64,000 nucleotides of DNA from Pseudonocardia benzenivorans CB1190. GTDB taxonomy: Bacteria > Actinomycetota > Actinomycetes > Mycobacteriales > Pseudonocardiaceae. The stretch is from the NCBI RefSeq assembly GCF_000196675.2, contig NC_015312.1, forward strand, positions 5,906,501 to 5,970,500. Direction: 5' to 3'. Made by a program: the position numbers and the translations under genes. Positions 51,522-58,908 of this stretch are shown here, one piece after another. The first letter of the stretch is position 1; each line of letters starts with the position of its first letter. The notes beneath the pieces were generated by a model that did not search any database, was not told where the DNA came from, and worked only from the letters and a program-made list of their open reading frames with translations.

Positions 51522-54431
51522 TCAACGATCGGAGACCGGCCCCGAGCTCCCCCGGTGGAGGCCGAGGGCGCGGGCCGCGAGCTGGGCGAGGTGGACGGGT
51601 TCGCGGGTCCCGGCCTGACGCAGCTGGGTCCGGCAGCTGAAGCCGTCGGCCAGCACCGCGACATCGGCGTCGGCCGCCCGGACGGCCGGCAGCAGGACGC
51701 GTTCGGCGCACGCCATCGAGACGTCGTAGTGGCCGTCCTCGAACCCGAAGTCGCCGGCGAGCCCGCAGCAGCCCGAGTCCAGCACCTCGGCGTCGATCCC
51801 CAACGCGCGCATGACCGTCCGGTCGGCGTCGACGCCCAGCTCGGCGTGCTGGTGGCAGTGCACCTGCACGAGCGCGCGGCCGCCGGGCGCGGTGACCAGT
51901 CCGGGGAGCTCGTCGGCGTGCCGGGCAAGGACCTCGGCGAACGTCCGCACCCCGTCGGCGAGCAGCGCGACGTCGGGGTCGTCGGGCAGCAGCTCGGCCG
52001 CGTCGGCGCGCAGCGCGGCCGTGCACGACGGCTCCAGCCCGACCACCGGCACACCCGCGGTGAGCCACGGACGGATCGTGCGCAGGCTGCGCGCCACCAC
52101 CTTCCGCGCGGTGTCCAGCTGTCCGGTGGACTTCCAGGTCAGCCCGCAGCACACCGCCCGCGGCGGGAGCTCGACGGCGTAGCCCAGGGCTTCCAGCACC
52201 GCGACCGCGTCGGTCGCGATCGCCGGGTCGAAGTGGTCGGTGAACGTGTCCGGCCAGAGCAGCAGCCGCCCACGCCGGGCTCGTGCGGGACGGACGGCAC
52301 GCAACGGGCGGCGGGCGGCGCTGCGGGCGAACGAGGTCCGGGCGATCGGCGGGATGCCGCGTCGGGGGTCGATCCCGGCGAGGCGCTTCGCCGGCGCCGC
52401 CAGCGGCCCGCGCGCCGCCGCGTTGAGGGCGTCCACCAGCCGCGCCGGCAGCCTGCCGACGATCCCCAGCCACCGCGGCAGCGCGCCCATCGAGTAGTGC
52501 GAGGCGGGTCGGCGGCGTCCGGCCCAGTGCTGGGCGAGGAACTCCGCCTTGTACGCGGCCATGTCGACGCCGACCGGGCAGTCGCGCTTGCAGCCCTTGC
52601 AGGACAGGCAGAGATCGAGCGCCTCGGCGACGTCGGGCGAGTCCCACCCACCACCGACGACCTGCCCGTTGGCCATCTCGAACAGCAGTCGCGCCCGGCC
52701 GCGGGTGGAGTGCATCTCCTCGCCGGTCGCGCGGTAGCTGGGGCACATGACCCCGCCGGATCCGGTGACGCAGCGCCCGACGCCGAGGCAGCGCCGCGTG
52801 GCGCGGGTGAAGCTGCCGCGGTCGTCCGCGAACGCGAGCTGCGGTGTGTCGGCGATGGACGGCATCCCGACGAAGACGCGCAGGTCGTCGTCGAGCTTGG
52901 CGGGGCGCACGAGGCAGCCGGGGTTCATCCGGTCGTCGGGATCCCAGACTGCCTTGAACTCCTCGAACCCCTCGATGATCGACGGCGGGTACATGCGCGG
53001 CAGCAGCTCTGCACGGGCGGTGCCGTCGCCGTGCTCGCCGGAGAGCGACCCGCCGTGCGCGACGACGAGGTCGGCCGCGGCCTCCATGAAATCCCGGAAG
53101 TTGGCGATCCCGCTGCGCGAGAGCAGGTCGAAGTCGATGCGCACGTGCAGACAGCCGTCGCCGAAGTGCCCGTAGTAGACGCCGCGACGGCCGTGGTCGG
53201 CCAGCACCCGGTCGAACTCGCGCAGGTAGGCGCCGAACCTCTCCGGCGGGACCGCCGCGTCCTCCCAGCCGGGCCACGCCTCGCCGCCGTCGGGGCTGCG
53301 GGTGAGGATGCCCGCGCCGTCCTCCCTGATGCGCCACAACGCCTTCTGCGCCGCCGGGTCGCCGACGACGACGCTCGTCGCCCCGTAGGACCGCATCGCC
53401 GCCGCCACGGCTGCCGCGGCGGCCTCGGCCTCCCGCCGCGTCGCCCCACCCGTCTCGACGTAGAGCCAGCCACCGCCCTCCGGCAGGGCCTCGGTGGCCC
53501 GCTCGAGGGGGTCGTGCGCACGCAGGGCGGCGACCAGCCCGGCGTCCATCCCCTCGATCGTCAACGGGGCGTGCTCGCGGACGACCATGACGTGGTCGGC
53601 GGCGACGTAGGCGTCGGGGAAGCCGAGGACGGCCAGTGCGCGGGCCGGCGGGGACTCGACGAGGCGCACCGTGGCCTCGGTGACGACCGCGCAGGTGCCC
53701 TCCGTCCCGACGAGCGCCTTCGCCAGGTCGAAGGCACCGGGCACGAGGCTGTCGAGGTTGTACCCCGAGACCCGGCGCGTGAGCTCCGGGACCGACGACC
53801 GGATCTCACCCGCCAGCCGGGACCCCAGGGCGCGCAGCCGGTCCGGGATGTCGCCGGTCGAGGCGGGGCCGGCGGTGAGCCGCTCGCCGCGGTAGGTCAG
53901 GACGTCGAGCGACACCGTGTTGTCGACGGTCTTGCCCCACGCGACCGAGTGCGACCCGCAGGCGTTGTTCCCGATCATGCCGCCGAGCGTGCAGCGCGAG
54001 TGCGTCGACGGGTCCGGGCCGAAGGTCAGACCGTGCGGTCGGGCGGCGTCGCGCAACGTGTCGAGCACGACCCCTGGCTGGACGCGGGCGGTCCCGGCCT
54101 CGGGGTCGATGTCGAGGACACGGTTCATGTGCGCGCGGAAGTCGAGCACGACGGCGGTGTTCACCGCCTGCCCGGCGATCGACGTGCGCGCCCCCACCGG
54201 CAGGACCGGGACGTCGTGGCGGCGGCAGACCTCGAGCGCGGCCTCGACGTCTGCGGCGTCGCGGGGGGCGACCACGCCGATCGGCACCCGCCGGTAGTTC
54301 GACGCGTCCGCCGACCACATCGCGCGGTGCGCGGCATCGAACCGGACGCCTCCGGACACGGCTGCGGCAAGGTCGGCAGCGAGGTCGGCGGCGAGGTCGG
54401 CAGCGAGGTCGGCGGTCCCGTCGGTGCGCAC
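51522..54431 (-). CDS. FAD-linked oxidase fused to Fe-S and CCG domains (GlcD-GlpC type)
   Basis: A 969-residue oxidoreductase. Residues 40-190 are an FAD-binding PCMH-type domain (VLPVGARTSIAGQAVNTAV, LGGMIGNNACGSHSVAWGKT). Residues 230-480 are the GlcD-like substrate domain, ending in YYGHFGDGCLHVRIDFDLLS and GSLSGEHGDGTARAELLPR. CLSCKGCKRDCPVGVDM and MCPSYRATGEE mark a 4Fe-4S domain. Two CCG domains close the protein (ELPPRAVCCGLTW, then SGCCGLAGDFGFEDGHYD). Family members oxidise D-lactate, glycolate or similar 2-hydroxyacids to the quinone pool. GTG start with GGGGGA upstream. The N terminus is a fourfold DLAA repeat. Confidence 0.85.
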   Translation of the reverse strand: MRTDGTADLAADLAADLAADLAAAVSGGVRFDAAHRAMWSADASNYRRVPIGVVAPRDAADVEAALEVCRRHDVPVLPVGARTSIAGQAVNTAVVLDFRAHMNRVLDIDPEAGTARVQPGVVLDTLRDAARPHGLTFGPDPSTHSRCTLGGMIGNNACGSHSVAWGKTVDNTVSLDVLTYRGERLTAGPASTGDIPDRLRALGSRLAGEIRSSVPELTRRVSGYNLDSLVPGAFDLAKALVGTEGTCAVVTEATVRLVESPPARALAVLGFPDAYVAADHVMVVREHAPLTIEGMDAGLVAALRAHDPLERATEALPEGGGWLYVETGGATRREAEAAAAAVAAAMRSYGATSVVVGDPAAQKALWRIREDGAGILTRSPDGGEAWPGWEDAAVPPERFGAYLREFDRVLADHGRRGVYYGHFGDGCLHVRIDFDLLSRSGIANFRDFMEAAADLVVAHGGSLSGEHGDGTARAELLPRMYPPSIIEGFEEFKAVWDPDDRMNPGCLVRPAKLDDDLRVFVGMPSIADTPQLAFADDRGSFTRATRRCLGVGRCVTGSGGVMCPSYRATGEEMHSTRGRARLLFEMANGQVVGGGWDSPDVAEALDLCLSCKGCKRDCPVGVDMAAYKAEFLAQHWAGRRRPASHYSMGALPRWLGIVGRLPARLVDALNAAARGPLAAPAKRLAGIDPRRGIPPIARTSFARSAARRPLRAVRPARARRGRLLLWPDTFTDHFDPAIATDAVAVLEALGYAVELPPRAVCCGLTWKSTGQLDTARKVVARSLRTIRPWLTAGVPVVGLEPSCTAALRADAAELLPDDPDVALLADGVRTFAEVLARHADELPGLVTAPGGRALVQVHCHQHAELGVDADRTVMRALGIDAEVLDSGCCGLAGDFGFEDGHYDVSMACAERVLLPAVRAADADVAVLADGFSCRTQLRQAGTREPVHLAQLAARALGLHRGSSGPVSDR
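54372..54420. repeat. 12-bp tandem repeat at the start of the FAD/Fe-S gene
   Basis: About four copies of a GAGGTCGGC(A/G)GC unit in the plus strand, alternating A and G, encode DLAA four times on the minus strand (residues 8-23 of the protein). Copy number could vary between strains by slippage without changing the frame. Confidence 0.7.
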
Positions 54432-54699
54432 GTCCCCCAGTCTCTGCTCCCGACGCCGTGCCGCGCCCACCGGGCCGCCCCGACCCCGACCGCGGCGGTG
54501 CGCCGAGCCGCTCCTGCCGCCGGCGGCCACAGCGGGCGCGCGACCGGCCGGCTCCCGCCCGCGCAGCCCGTCCCGGTGCTTCGCCGAGCGGGAGCAGCCG
54601 CTCCACCCGTCGCCCGCACTTGGTAACGTCGCCCGGCGCAGGTCCAGCAGCGTGGCCCGCGGTCAGAACGCCGAGACCGAGCCCGCTGGACAGGTGCCC

Positions 54700-55365
54700 A
54701 TGCACGACGACCTCGATCCGTCCCCGACGATCGAGGCCCTCAGCCGACCCGCGACCGCCGACCACGTCGGCCGGTTCAGGCTGGACCTCGCCACGGGCGC
54801 GTGGACATGGCCGGTGCTCCCGGCCGGCCCCGCACGTCACCTCGACCCCCGCGACGTGCTCTCCCTGTCGACGGCGGACGGCGCGGCCACGATCGCCGAG
54901 GCCGTCACGAAGGGCGCGCCCGTCTGCGGGATGTTCCGGGTCGCCGACGGCTCGGGGCCCGCGCGCAGTCTGCTGGTCCTCGTCGAGCCCGACCTCGACG
55001 GGGCGGAGGTGGTCGCGGCCGTGGGGACCGTCGTCGACCTGGGCACCGAGCGCGACGAGCTGCTCGGACGCGCCGACCAGTTGGAGACGGCGTTGCGCAG
55101 CCGCCCGGTGATCGAGCAGGCCAAGGGCATGCTGATGCAGCTGAAGGGATGCTCGGAGGACGACGCGTTCCGGCTGCTGATCACGCTCTCGCAGGCGGTC
55201 AACCGCAAGCTGCGCGACGTCGCGGTCGAGATCGTCGGTGCGCTCCCCGCGGGAACCCCGCTGCCCCGCGACATCGCCCGCGCCCTCTCGAGTGAGCTCG
55301 GAACGACCCGGCGCGACGGCGACACCGCGAGCCGCCGCGACCGGGACGGGCAGGCCTGGCACTGA
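54700..55365 (+). CDS. ANTAR-domain RNA-binding regulator with PAS-like N terminus
   Basis: A 221-residue protein. Residues 20-115 look like a PAS-type sensor (GRFRLDLATGAWTWPVL, VLSLSTADGA). Residues 130-185 are an ANTAR domain, RPVIEQAKGMLMQLKGCSED then AFRLLITLSQAVNRKLRDVA, which binds paired RNA hairpins to prevent termination. It diverges from the FAD/Fe-S oxidoreductase across 268 bases that hold no other gene I can support. The ATG at 54700 is preceded by GGACAGG. Targets unknown. Confidence 0.85.
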   Translation: MHDDLDPSPTIEALSRPATADHVGRFRLDLATGAWTWPVLPAGPARHLDPRDVLSLSTADGAATIAEAVTKGAPVCGMFRVADGSGPARSLLVLVEPDLDGAEVVAAVGTVVDLGTERDELLGRADQLETALRSRPVIEQAKGMLMQLKGCSEDDAFRLLITLSQAVNRKLRDVAVEIVGALPAGTPLPRDIARALSSELGTTRRDGDTASRRDRDGQAWH

Positions 55366-55536
55366 ACCGGCAGCGCCGGCGCGAGGTGCCGGCACCGCGG
55401 CGCGGCGTCCGCGCCCGCCGGGCAGGACCGGTCAGGAGCCGCTGACACCGACGACCGTCCGGAACGACGTGTGTCGGCTGGGACGGCGGGGGACGCTCGA
55501 CTGCGGCCCCGCTTCACCGGACCCGCTCCTGCCGGT

Positions 55537-56061
55537 CTACCCCGACCCCGGCGGTCGGTCACCGAGCCGCACGGCCCGGGACGCGCGGTTGGTCAGGTCG
55601 AGTTCGTAGTCCTGGCCGACGAGGTCGGCTCCGAAGCTGTGATGCGGCCTCTCGGCGACGAGTCGGAAGCCGGCGTCGAGGTAGATCCGCCGGGCGGCGG
55701 CGAGCACGTCGTTGGTCCAGAGCCGGAGGCGCTCGTAGCCCTCGGTGCGGGCGAAGTCGACGCAGGTGGCGACGAGCCGGGTGCCGAGCCCGTGGCCGCG
55801 TGCGGCGGGGTCGACGAGCAGAAGGCGAAGGACTGCGGTCGAGTCCCGTCCGGGGACGCAGAAGACGCAGCCGACGCGGCGGCCCTCCAGCTCGGCGATC
55901 CACGCACGGGACCCCGCCGCGCCGGCGCCGAAGTCGGCGACGATCCGTGCGACGAGCGCCTCGAACGACGCGTCCCAGCCGAACTCCCGCGCGTACTGCT
56001 CGCCGTGCGCGGCGACGACCCAGCCGAGGTCACCCGGCCTGCCGAGTTCTCGGATCTCCAT
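55537..56061 (-). CDS. GNAT-family N-acetyltransferase
   Basis: A 174-residue acetyltransferase. LRLLLVDPAARGHGLGTRLV is the acetyl-CoA-binding motif A with the RGHGLG loop, and YERLRLWTNDVLAAARRIYL followed by DAGFRLVAE is motif B. The substrate is unknown; an N-terminal region (HGEQYAREFGWDASFEALVA) resembles the GNATs that are often fused to MarR regulators. It diverges from a TetR-family gene with a shared operator, so it is probably under its control. Confidence 0.82.
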   Translation of the reverse strand: MEIRELGRPGDLGWVVAAHGEQYAREFGWDASFEALVARIVADFGAGAAGSRAWIAELEGRRVGCVFCVPGRDSTAVLRLLLVDPAARGHGLGTRLVATCVDFARTEGYERLRLWTNDVLAAARRIYLDAGFRLVAERPHHSFGADLVGQDYELDLTNRASRAVRLGDRPPGSG

Positions 56062-56075
56062 GACCTCCCCCTTTC

Positions 56076-56095
56076 ACTGAAACACTCGTTTCAGT
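56076..56095. promoter_or_regulatory. TetR-type operator between the GNAT and TetR genes
   Basis: Perfect inverted repeat ACTGAAAC (56076-56083) and GTTTCAGT (56088-56095) with the spacer ACTC. The spacing and the TGAAAC half-site are typical of TetR-family operators. It sits within 15 bases of both start codons, so binding would silence both genes. Confidence 0.75.
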
Positions 56096-56107
56096 AGGGT
56101 GGACCGC

Positions 56108-56617
56108 GTGCCCCGGGATGCGCAAGGGTCGGCCCGCCGGGCCGAGCTGCTGGAGAAGGCGTACGCCTACGTCCTGCAGCACGGCCTCGCCGGCATGTCG
56201 CTGCGCCCGCTCGCCGAGGCGATCGAGACCAGTCCGCGCGTGCTCCTGTATCTGTTCGGCTCGAAGGACGGCCTGGTCAGGGCCCTGCTCGCGCGGGCTC
56301 GCGAGGCCGAGCTCGACGGGCTCCCGCCGGGTGAGGTCCCCGTGGCGGCCGTCTGGGAGTGGCTCGCCGCCCCGGAGCACCGCGGTCTCCTGCGGTTGTG
56401 GGTCGAGGGCTACGCCCGCTCGCTCGTCGAGCCCGACGGGCCGTGGGCCGGCTTCGCCGAGGCGACGGTGGCGGACTGGCTCGCCGTCCTGCGCCGGACC
56501 CTCACCGAACCCGCCGCGACCGCCGCACTGGCGCTCTTGCGTGGCGCGCTCCTCGACCTCCTCGCCACGGGTGACCGAGCCCGCACCACCGCCGCTGTGC
56601 AGGCCTTCGCTCCCTAG
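56108..56617 (+). CDS. TetR-family transcriptional regulator
   Basis: A 169-residue regulator. The N-terminal helix-turn-helix is ELLEKAYAYVLQHGLAGMSL, LRPLAEAIETSPRVLLYLF and GSKDGLVRALLA. The C-terminal ligand domain is short and Leu/Ala-rich (LLRLWVEGYARSLVEPDGPW). I chose the GTG at 56108 with GGGTGG upstream; a GTG at 56099 would start four bases after the operator. Autoregulation and control of the divergent GNAT gene are likely from the shared operator. Confidence 0.87.
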   Translation: MPRDAQGSARRAELLEKAYAYVLQHGLAGMSLRPLAEAIETSPRVLLYLFGSKDGLVRALLARAREAELDGLPPGEVPVAAVWEWLAAPEHRGLLRLWVEGYARSLVEPDGPWAGFAEATVADWLAVLRRTLTEPAATAALALLRGALLDLLATGDRARTTAAVQAFAP

Positions 56618-56701
56618 CCCCAGGTGCCACCGGACAGTGCGGACACCGGCGGCGTCGACCGGTCGCGGGCCCGCACCCGGGCGCGACGTAGGGTCCGCTG
56701 C

Positions 56702-57610
56702 GTGAGCGACGCCGTCTCCGAGCTGTTCGATCCCGAGGCCTGGACGGCCGTCCCGGGCTTCGACTTCACCGACATCACCTACCACCGGGCCGTGTCCACG
56801 GGCGCGGTGCGGATCGCGTTCGACCGCCCGGAGGTGCGCAACGCGTTCCGTCCGGGCACGGTCGACGAGCTGTACACCGCGCTCGACCACGCCCGGCAGA
56901 GCTCCGACGTCGGCTGCGTGCTGCTGACCGGCAACGGCCCGTCCCCGCGCGACGGCGGCCGGGCGTTCTGCTCGGGCGGCGACCAGCGGATCCGCGGCCG
57001 CAGCGGCTACCAGTACGCCTCGGGCGAGACGGCCGACACCGTCGAGCCCGGCCGGGCCGGCCGACTGCACATCCTGGAGTGCCAGCGGCTCATCCGGTTC
57101 ATGCCCAAGGTCGTCATCGCCGTCGTCAACGGCTGGGCGGCGGGCGGCGGGCACTCGCTGCACGCGGTGGCCGACCTGACGCTGGCCAGCGCGGAGCACG
57201 CCCGGTTCAAGCAGACCGACGCCGACGTCGGCTCCTTCGACGGCGGCTACGGCTCGGCGTACCTGGCCCGGCAGGTCGGACAGAAGTTCGCCCGCGAGAT
57301 CTTCTTCCTCGGGCAGGCCTACACCGCCGAGGAGATGCACGCGATGGGCGCGGTGAACCGGGTCGTCCCGCACGCCGACCTGGAGAAGGTCGCGCTGGAG
57401 TGGGCCACGCTCATCAACGGCAAGTCACCGCAGGCCCAGCGGATGCTGAAGTACGCGTTCAACCTGGCCGACGACGGGCTCGTCGGCCAGCAGCTGTTCG
57501 CCGGTGAGGCGACGCGGATGGCGTACATGACCGACGAGGCCGTCGAGGGGCGCGACGCGTTCCTGGAGAAGCGCGAGCCCGACTGGGCGCCCTATCCCTG
57601 GCACTACTGA
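56702..57610 (+). CDS. menB: 1,4-dihydroxy-2-naphthoyl-CoA synthase
   Basis: Crotonase-fold enzyme that closes the second ring in menaquinone synthesis, 302 residues. Distinctive MenB runs are VRIAFDRPEVRNAFRPGTVD, FCSGGDQRIRGRSGYQYASG, CQRLIRFMPKVVIAVVNGWA, DADVGSFDGGYGSAYLARQV, GQKFAREIFFLGQAYTAEEM and the EPDWAPYPWHY end. The GTG at 56702 gives the family length. It is convergent with the YlbL gene across a gap holding a GCGCAACC hairpin. Confidence 0.96.
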   Translation: MSDAVSELFDPEAWTAVPGFDFTDITYHRAVSTGAVRIAFDRPEVRNAFRPGTVDELYTALDHARQSSDVGCVLLTGNGPSPRDGGRAFCSGGDQRIRGRSGYQYASGETADTVEPGRAGRLHILECQRLIRFMPKVVIAVVNGWAAGGGHSLHAVADLTLASAEHARFKQTDADVGSFDGGYGSAYLARQVGQKFAREIFFLGQAYTAEEMHAMGAVNRVVPHADLEKVALEWATLINGKSPQAQRMLKYAFNLADDGLVGQQLFAGEATRMAYMTDEAVEGRDAFLEKREPDWAPYPWHY

Positions 57611-57632
57611 GCGCCGTCACGCCCACGCCCGG

Positions 57633-57682
57633 GCGCAACCTCATCGTCGTCGGAGCCGCTCGACAGGACGCTCAGGTTGCGC
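57633..57682. repeat. GCAACC-framed hairpin repeat, copy 3
   Basis: Terminal inverted repeat GCGCAACCT and AGGTTGCGC (9 bp, perfect). The right half GACGCTCAGGTTGCGCTC is identical to copy 2 at 34604-34657. It lies between the convergent menB and YlbL genes. It probably terminates both transcripts. Confidence 0.75.
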
Positions 57683-57719
57683 TCGGGGCGGGGCGGGTCA
57701 GCGCAGGCGGCGGAGCGGG

Positions 57720-58787
57720 TCAGCAGGCGGGGGCCGTCCCGCCGGCGCGGATCGTGTCGAGGTCGGCGACGGCCTCGTCGAGCCGGTCGACCTTGACCAA
57801 CGTCATCCCCGCGGGCGCCGCGGCCTTGGCCTCCGCACAGTTGGCCGACGGCACGAGGAACACCTGCGCCCCGGCGTCCTCGGCCGCGATCAGCTTGAGC
57901 GGGATGCCCGCGATCGCGCCGACGTCGCCGGTCGCGGTGATCTCGCCGGTGCCCGCGATGAACTTCCCGCCGGTCAGCTCGCCCGGGGTGAGCCGGTCGA
58001 CGACGGCGAGGGAGAACATGAGCCCCGCCGACGGTCCGCCCACACCGGTGAGCGAGATGGTGATCGAGTCGTCGGGCGCCGCGGGCCGGGCTACGGGGGC
58101 GATGCCCAGCCCGCCCTGGGTGCTGCCGCTGAGCTGGATCAACGTGACGGTGACGGTCTGCTGGGCGCCCTCGCCGCGGACGATGTCGACGGGGACCTGC
58201 TGACCCGGCGCCGTCCCGGTGAGCGCGGCGCGGATGTCGGCGATCTTCGTGATCGGCTTGCCCTGCACAGAGACGATCCGGTCGCCGGGCCGCAGCACGG
58301 GGTTGACCGGGATCCCGGGGATGTCGGGGCCGACGATCACCTGCGCGGGCAGGTTGAGGAAGGTCAGCGCGGCCGAGACGGCGTCGGTCTCCGAGCTGTC
58401 GAAGTCGGCGTCGTTCTTGGCGTCGACCTCCTGCTGGGTCTGGCCCGGCGGGAAGACCGCGCTGCGCGGGACCACCTGCTGGTCGGGGTTCGCCCAGGCC
58501 CCGAGGACCTGGAACATCGTGAGCCCGTCGGTGACCGACACCGTCGTCATGTTCAGGTGCCCGGACGTCGGGTAGGTGGGCAGCCCGGAGATGTCGACGA
58601 CGGGCTTGCCGTCCTGTGTGTCGAGGGTGTTGAACGTCGGGCCGGGGCCGAGGGCGACGATCGGCACCGGGACCGTCGCACCGAGCACGCAGACCGCCAG
58701 CAGGCCGGCGACGGCGAGCAGCAGCCGCACGGTGCTCGGACCGGGACGGCGAACCCGGGGCGTGGGCGGGGCGGGGGTGGCGCTCAC
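57720..58787 (-). CDS. YlbL-type PDZ / Lon-protease-domain membrane protein
   Basis: A 355-residue membrane-anchored S16 protease. One N-terminal helix (RLLLAVAGLLAVCVLGATVP, 21-40) is followed by a PDZ domain at about 150-220 (VLRPGDRIVSVQGKPITKIA) and a Lon catalytic domain at about 225-330. The catalytic dyad is S253 (TGVGGPSAGLMFSLAVVD) and K298 (AGIPLKLIAAEDAG). The active site would face outward. Typical of actinobacterial and Bacillus YlbL. Substrates are unknown. Confidence 0.9.
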   Translation of the reverse strand: MSATPAPPTPRVRRPGPSTVRLLLAVAGLLAVCVLGATVPVPIVALGPGPTFNTLDTQDGKPVVDISGLPTYPTSGHLNMTTVSVTDGLTMFQVLGAWANPDQQVVPRSAVFPPGQTQQEVDAKNDADFDSSETDAVSAALTFLNLPAQVIVGPDIPGIPVNPVLRPGDRIVSVQGKPITKIADIRAALTGTAPGQQVPVDIVRGEGAQQTVTVTLIQLSGSTQGGLGIAPVARPAAPDDSITISLTGVGGPSAGLMFSLAVVDRLTPGELTGGKFIAGTGEITATGDVGAIAGIPLKLIAAEDAGAQVFLVPSANCAEAKAAAPAGMTLVKVDRLDEAVADLDTIRAGGTAPAC

Positions 58788-58908
58788 CGGACACCTGACA
58801 CGTGCGGACTCCCTGGAATGCCTGGGTGGGACGGCGCCCCCGACCGCCCGATCACCCCGGACGATACGACGCGTCCCTGAGCACGGCCGCGCGGCCCGGG
58901 TCGCACGA

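Noticed and set aside
51555..54626. A 1023-codon plus-strand frame opposite the FAD/Fe-S oxidoreductase
   Set aside because: Antisense shadow; the minus-strand frame has FAD, Fe-S and CCG motifs in order.
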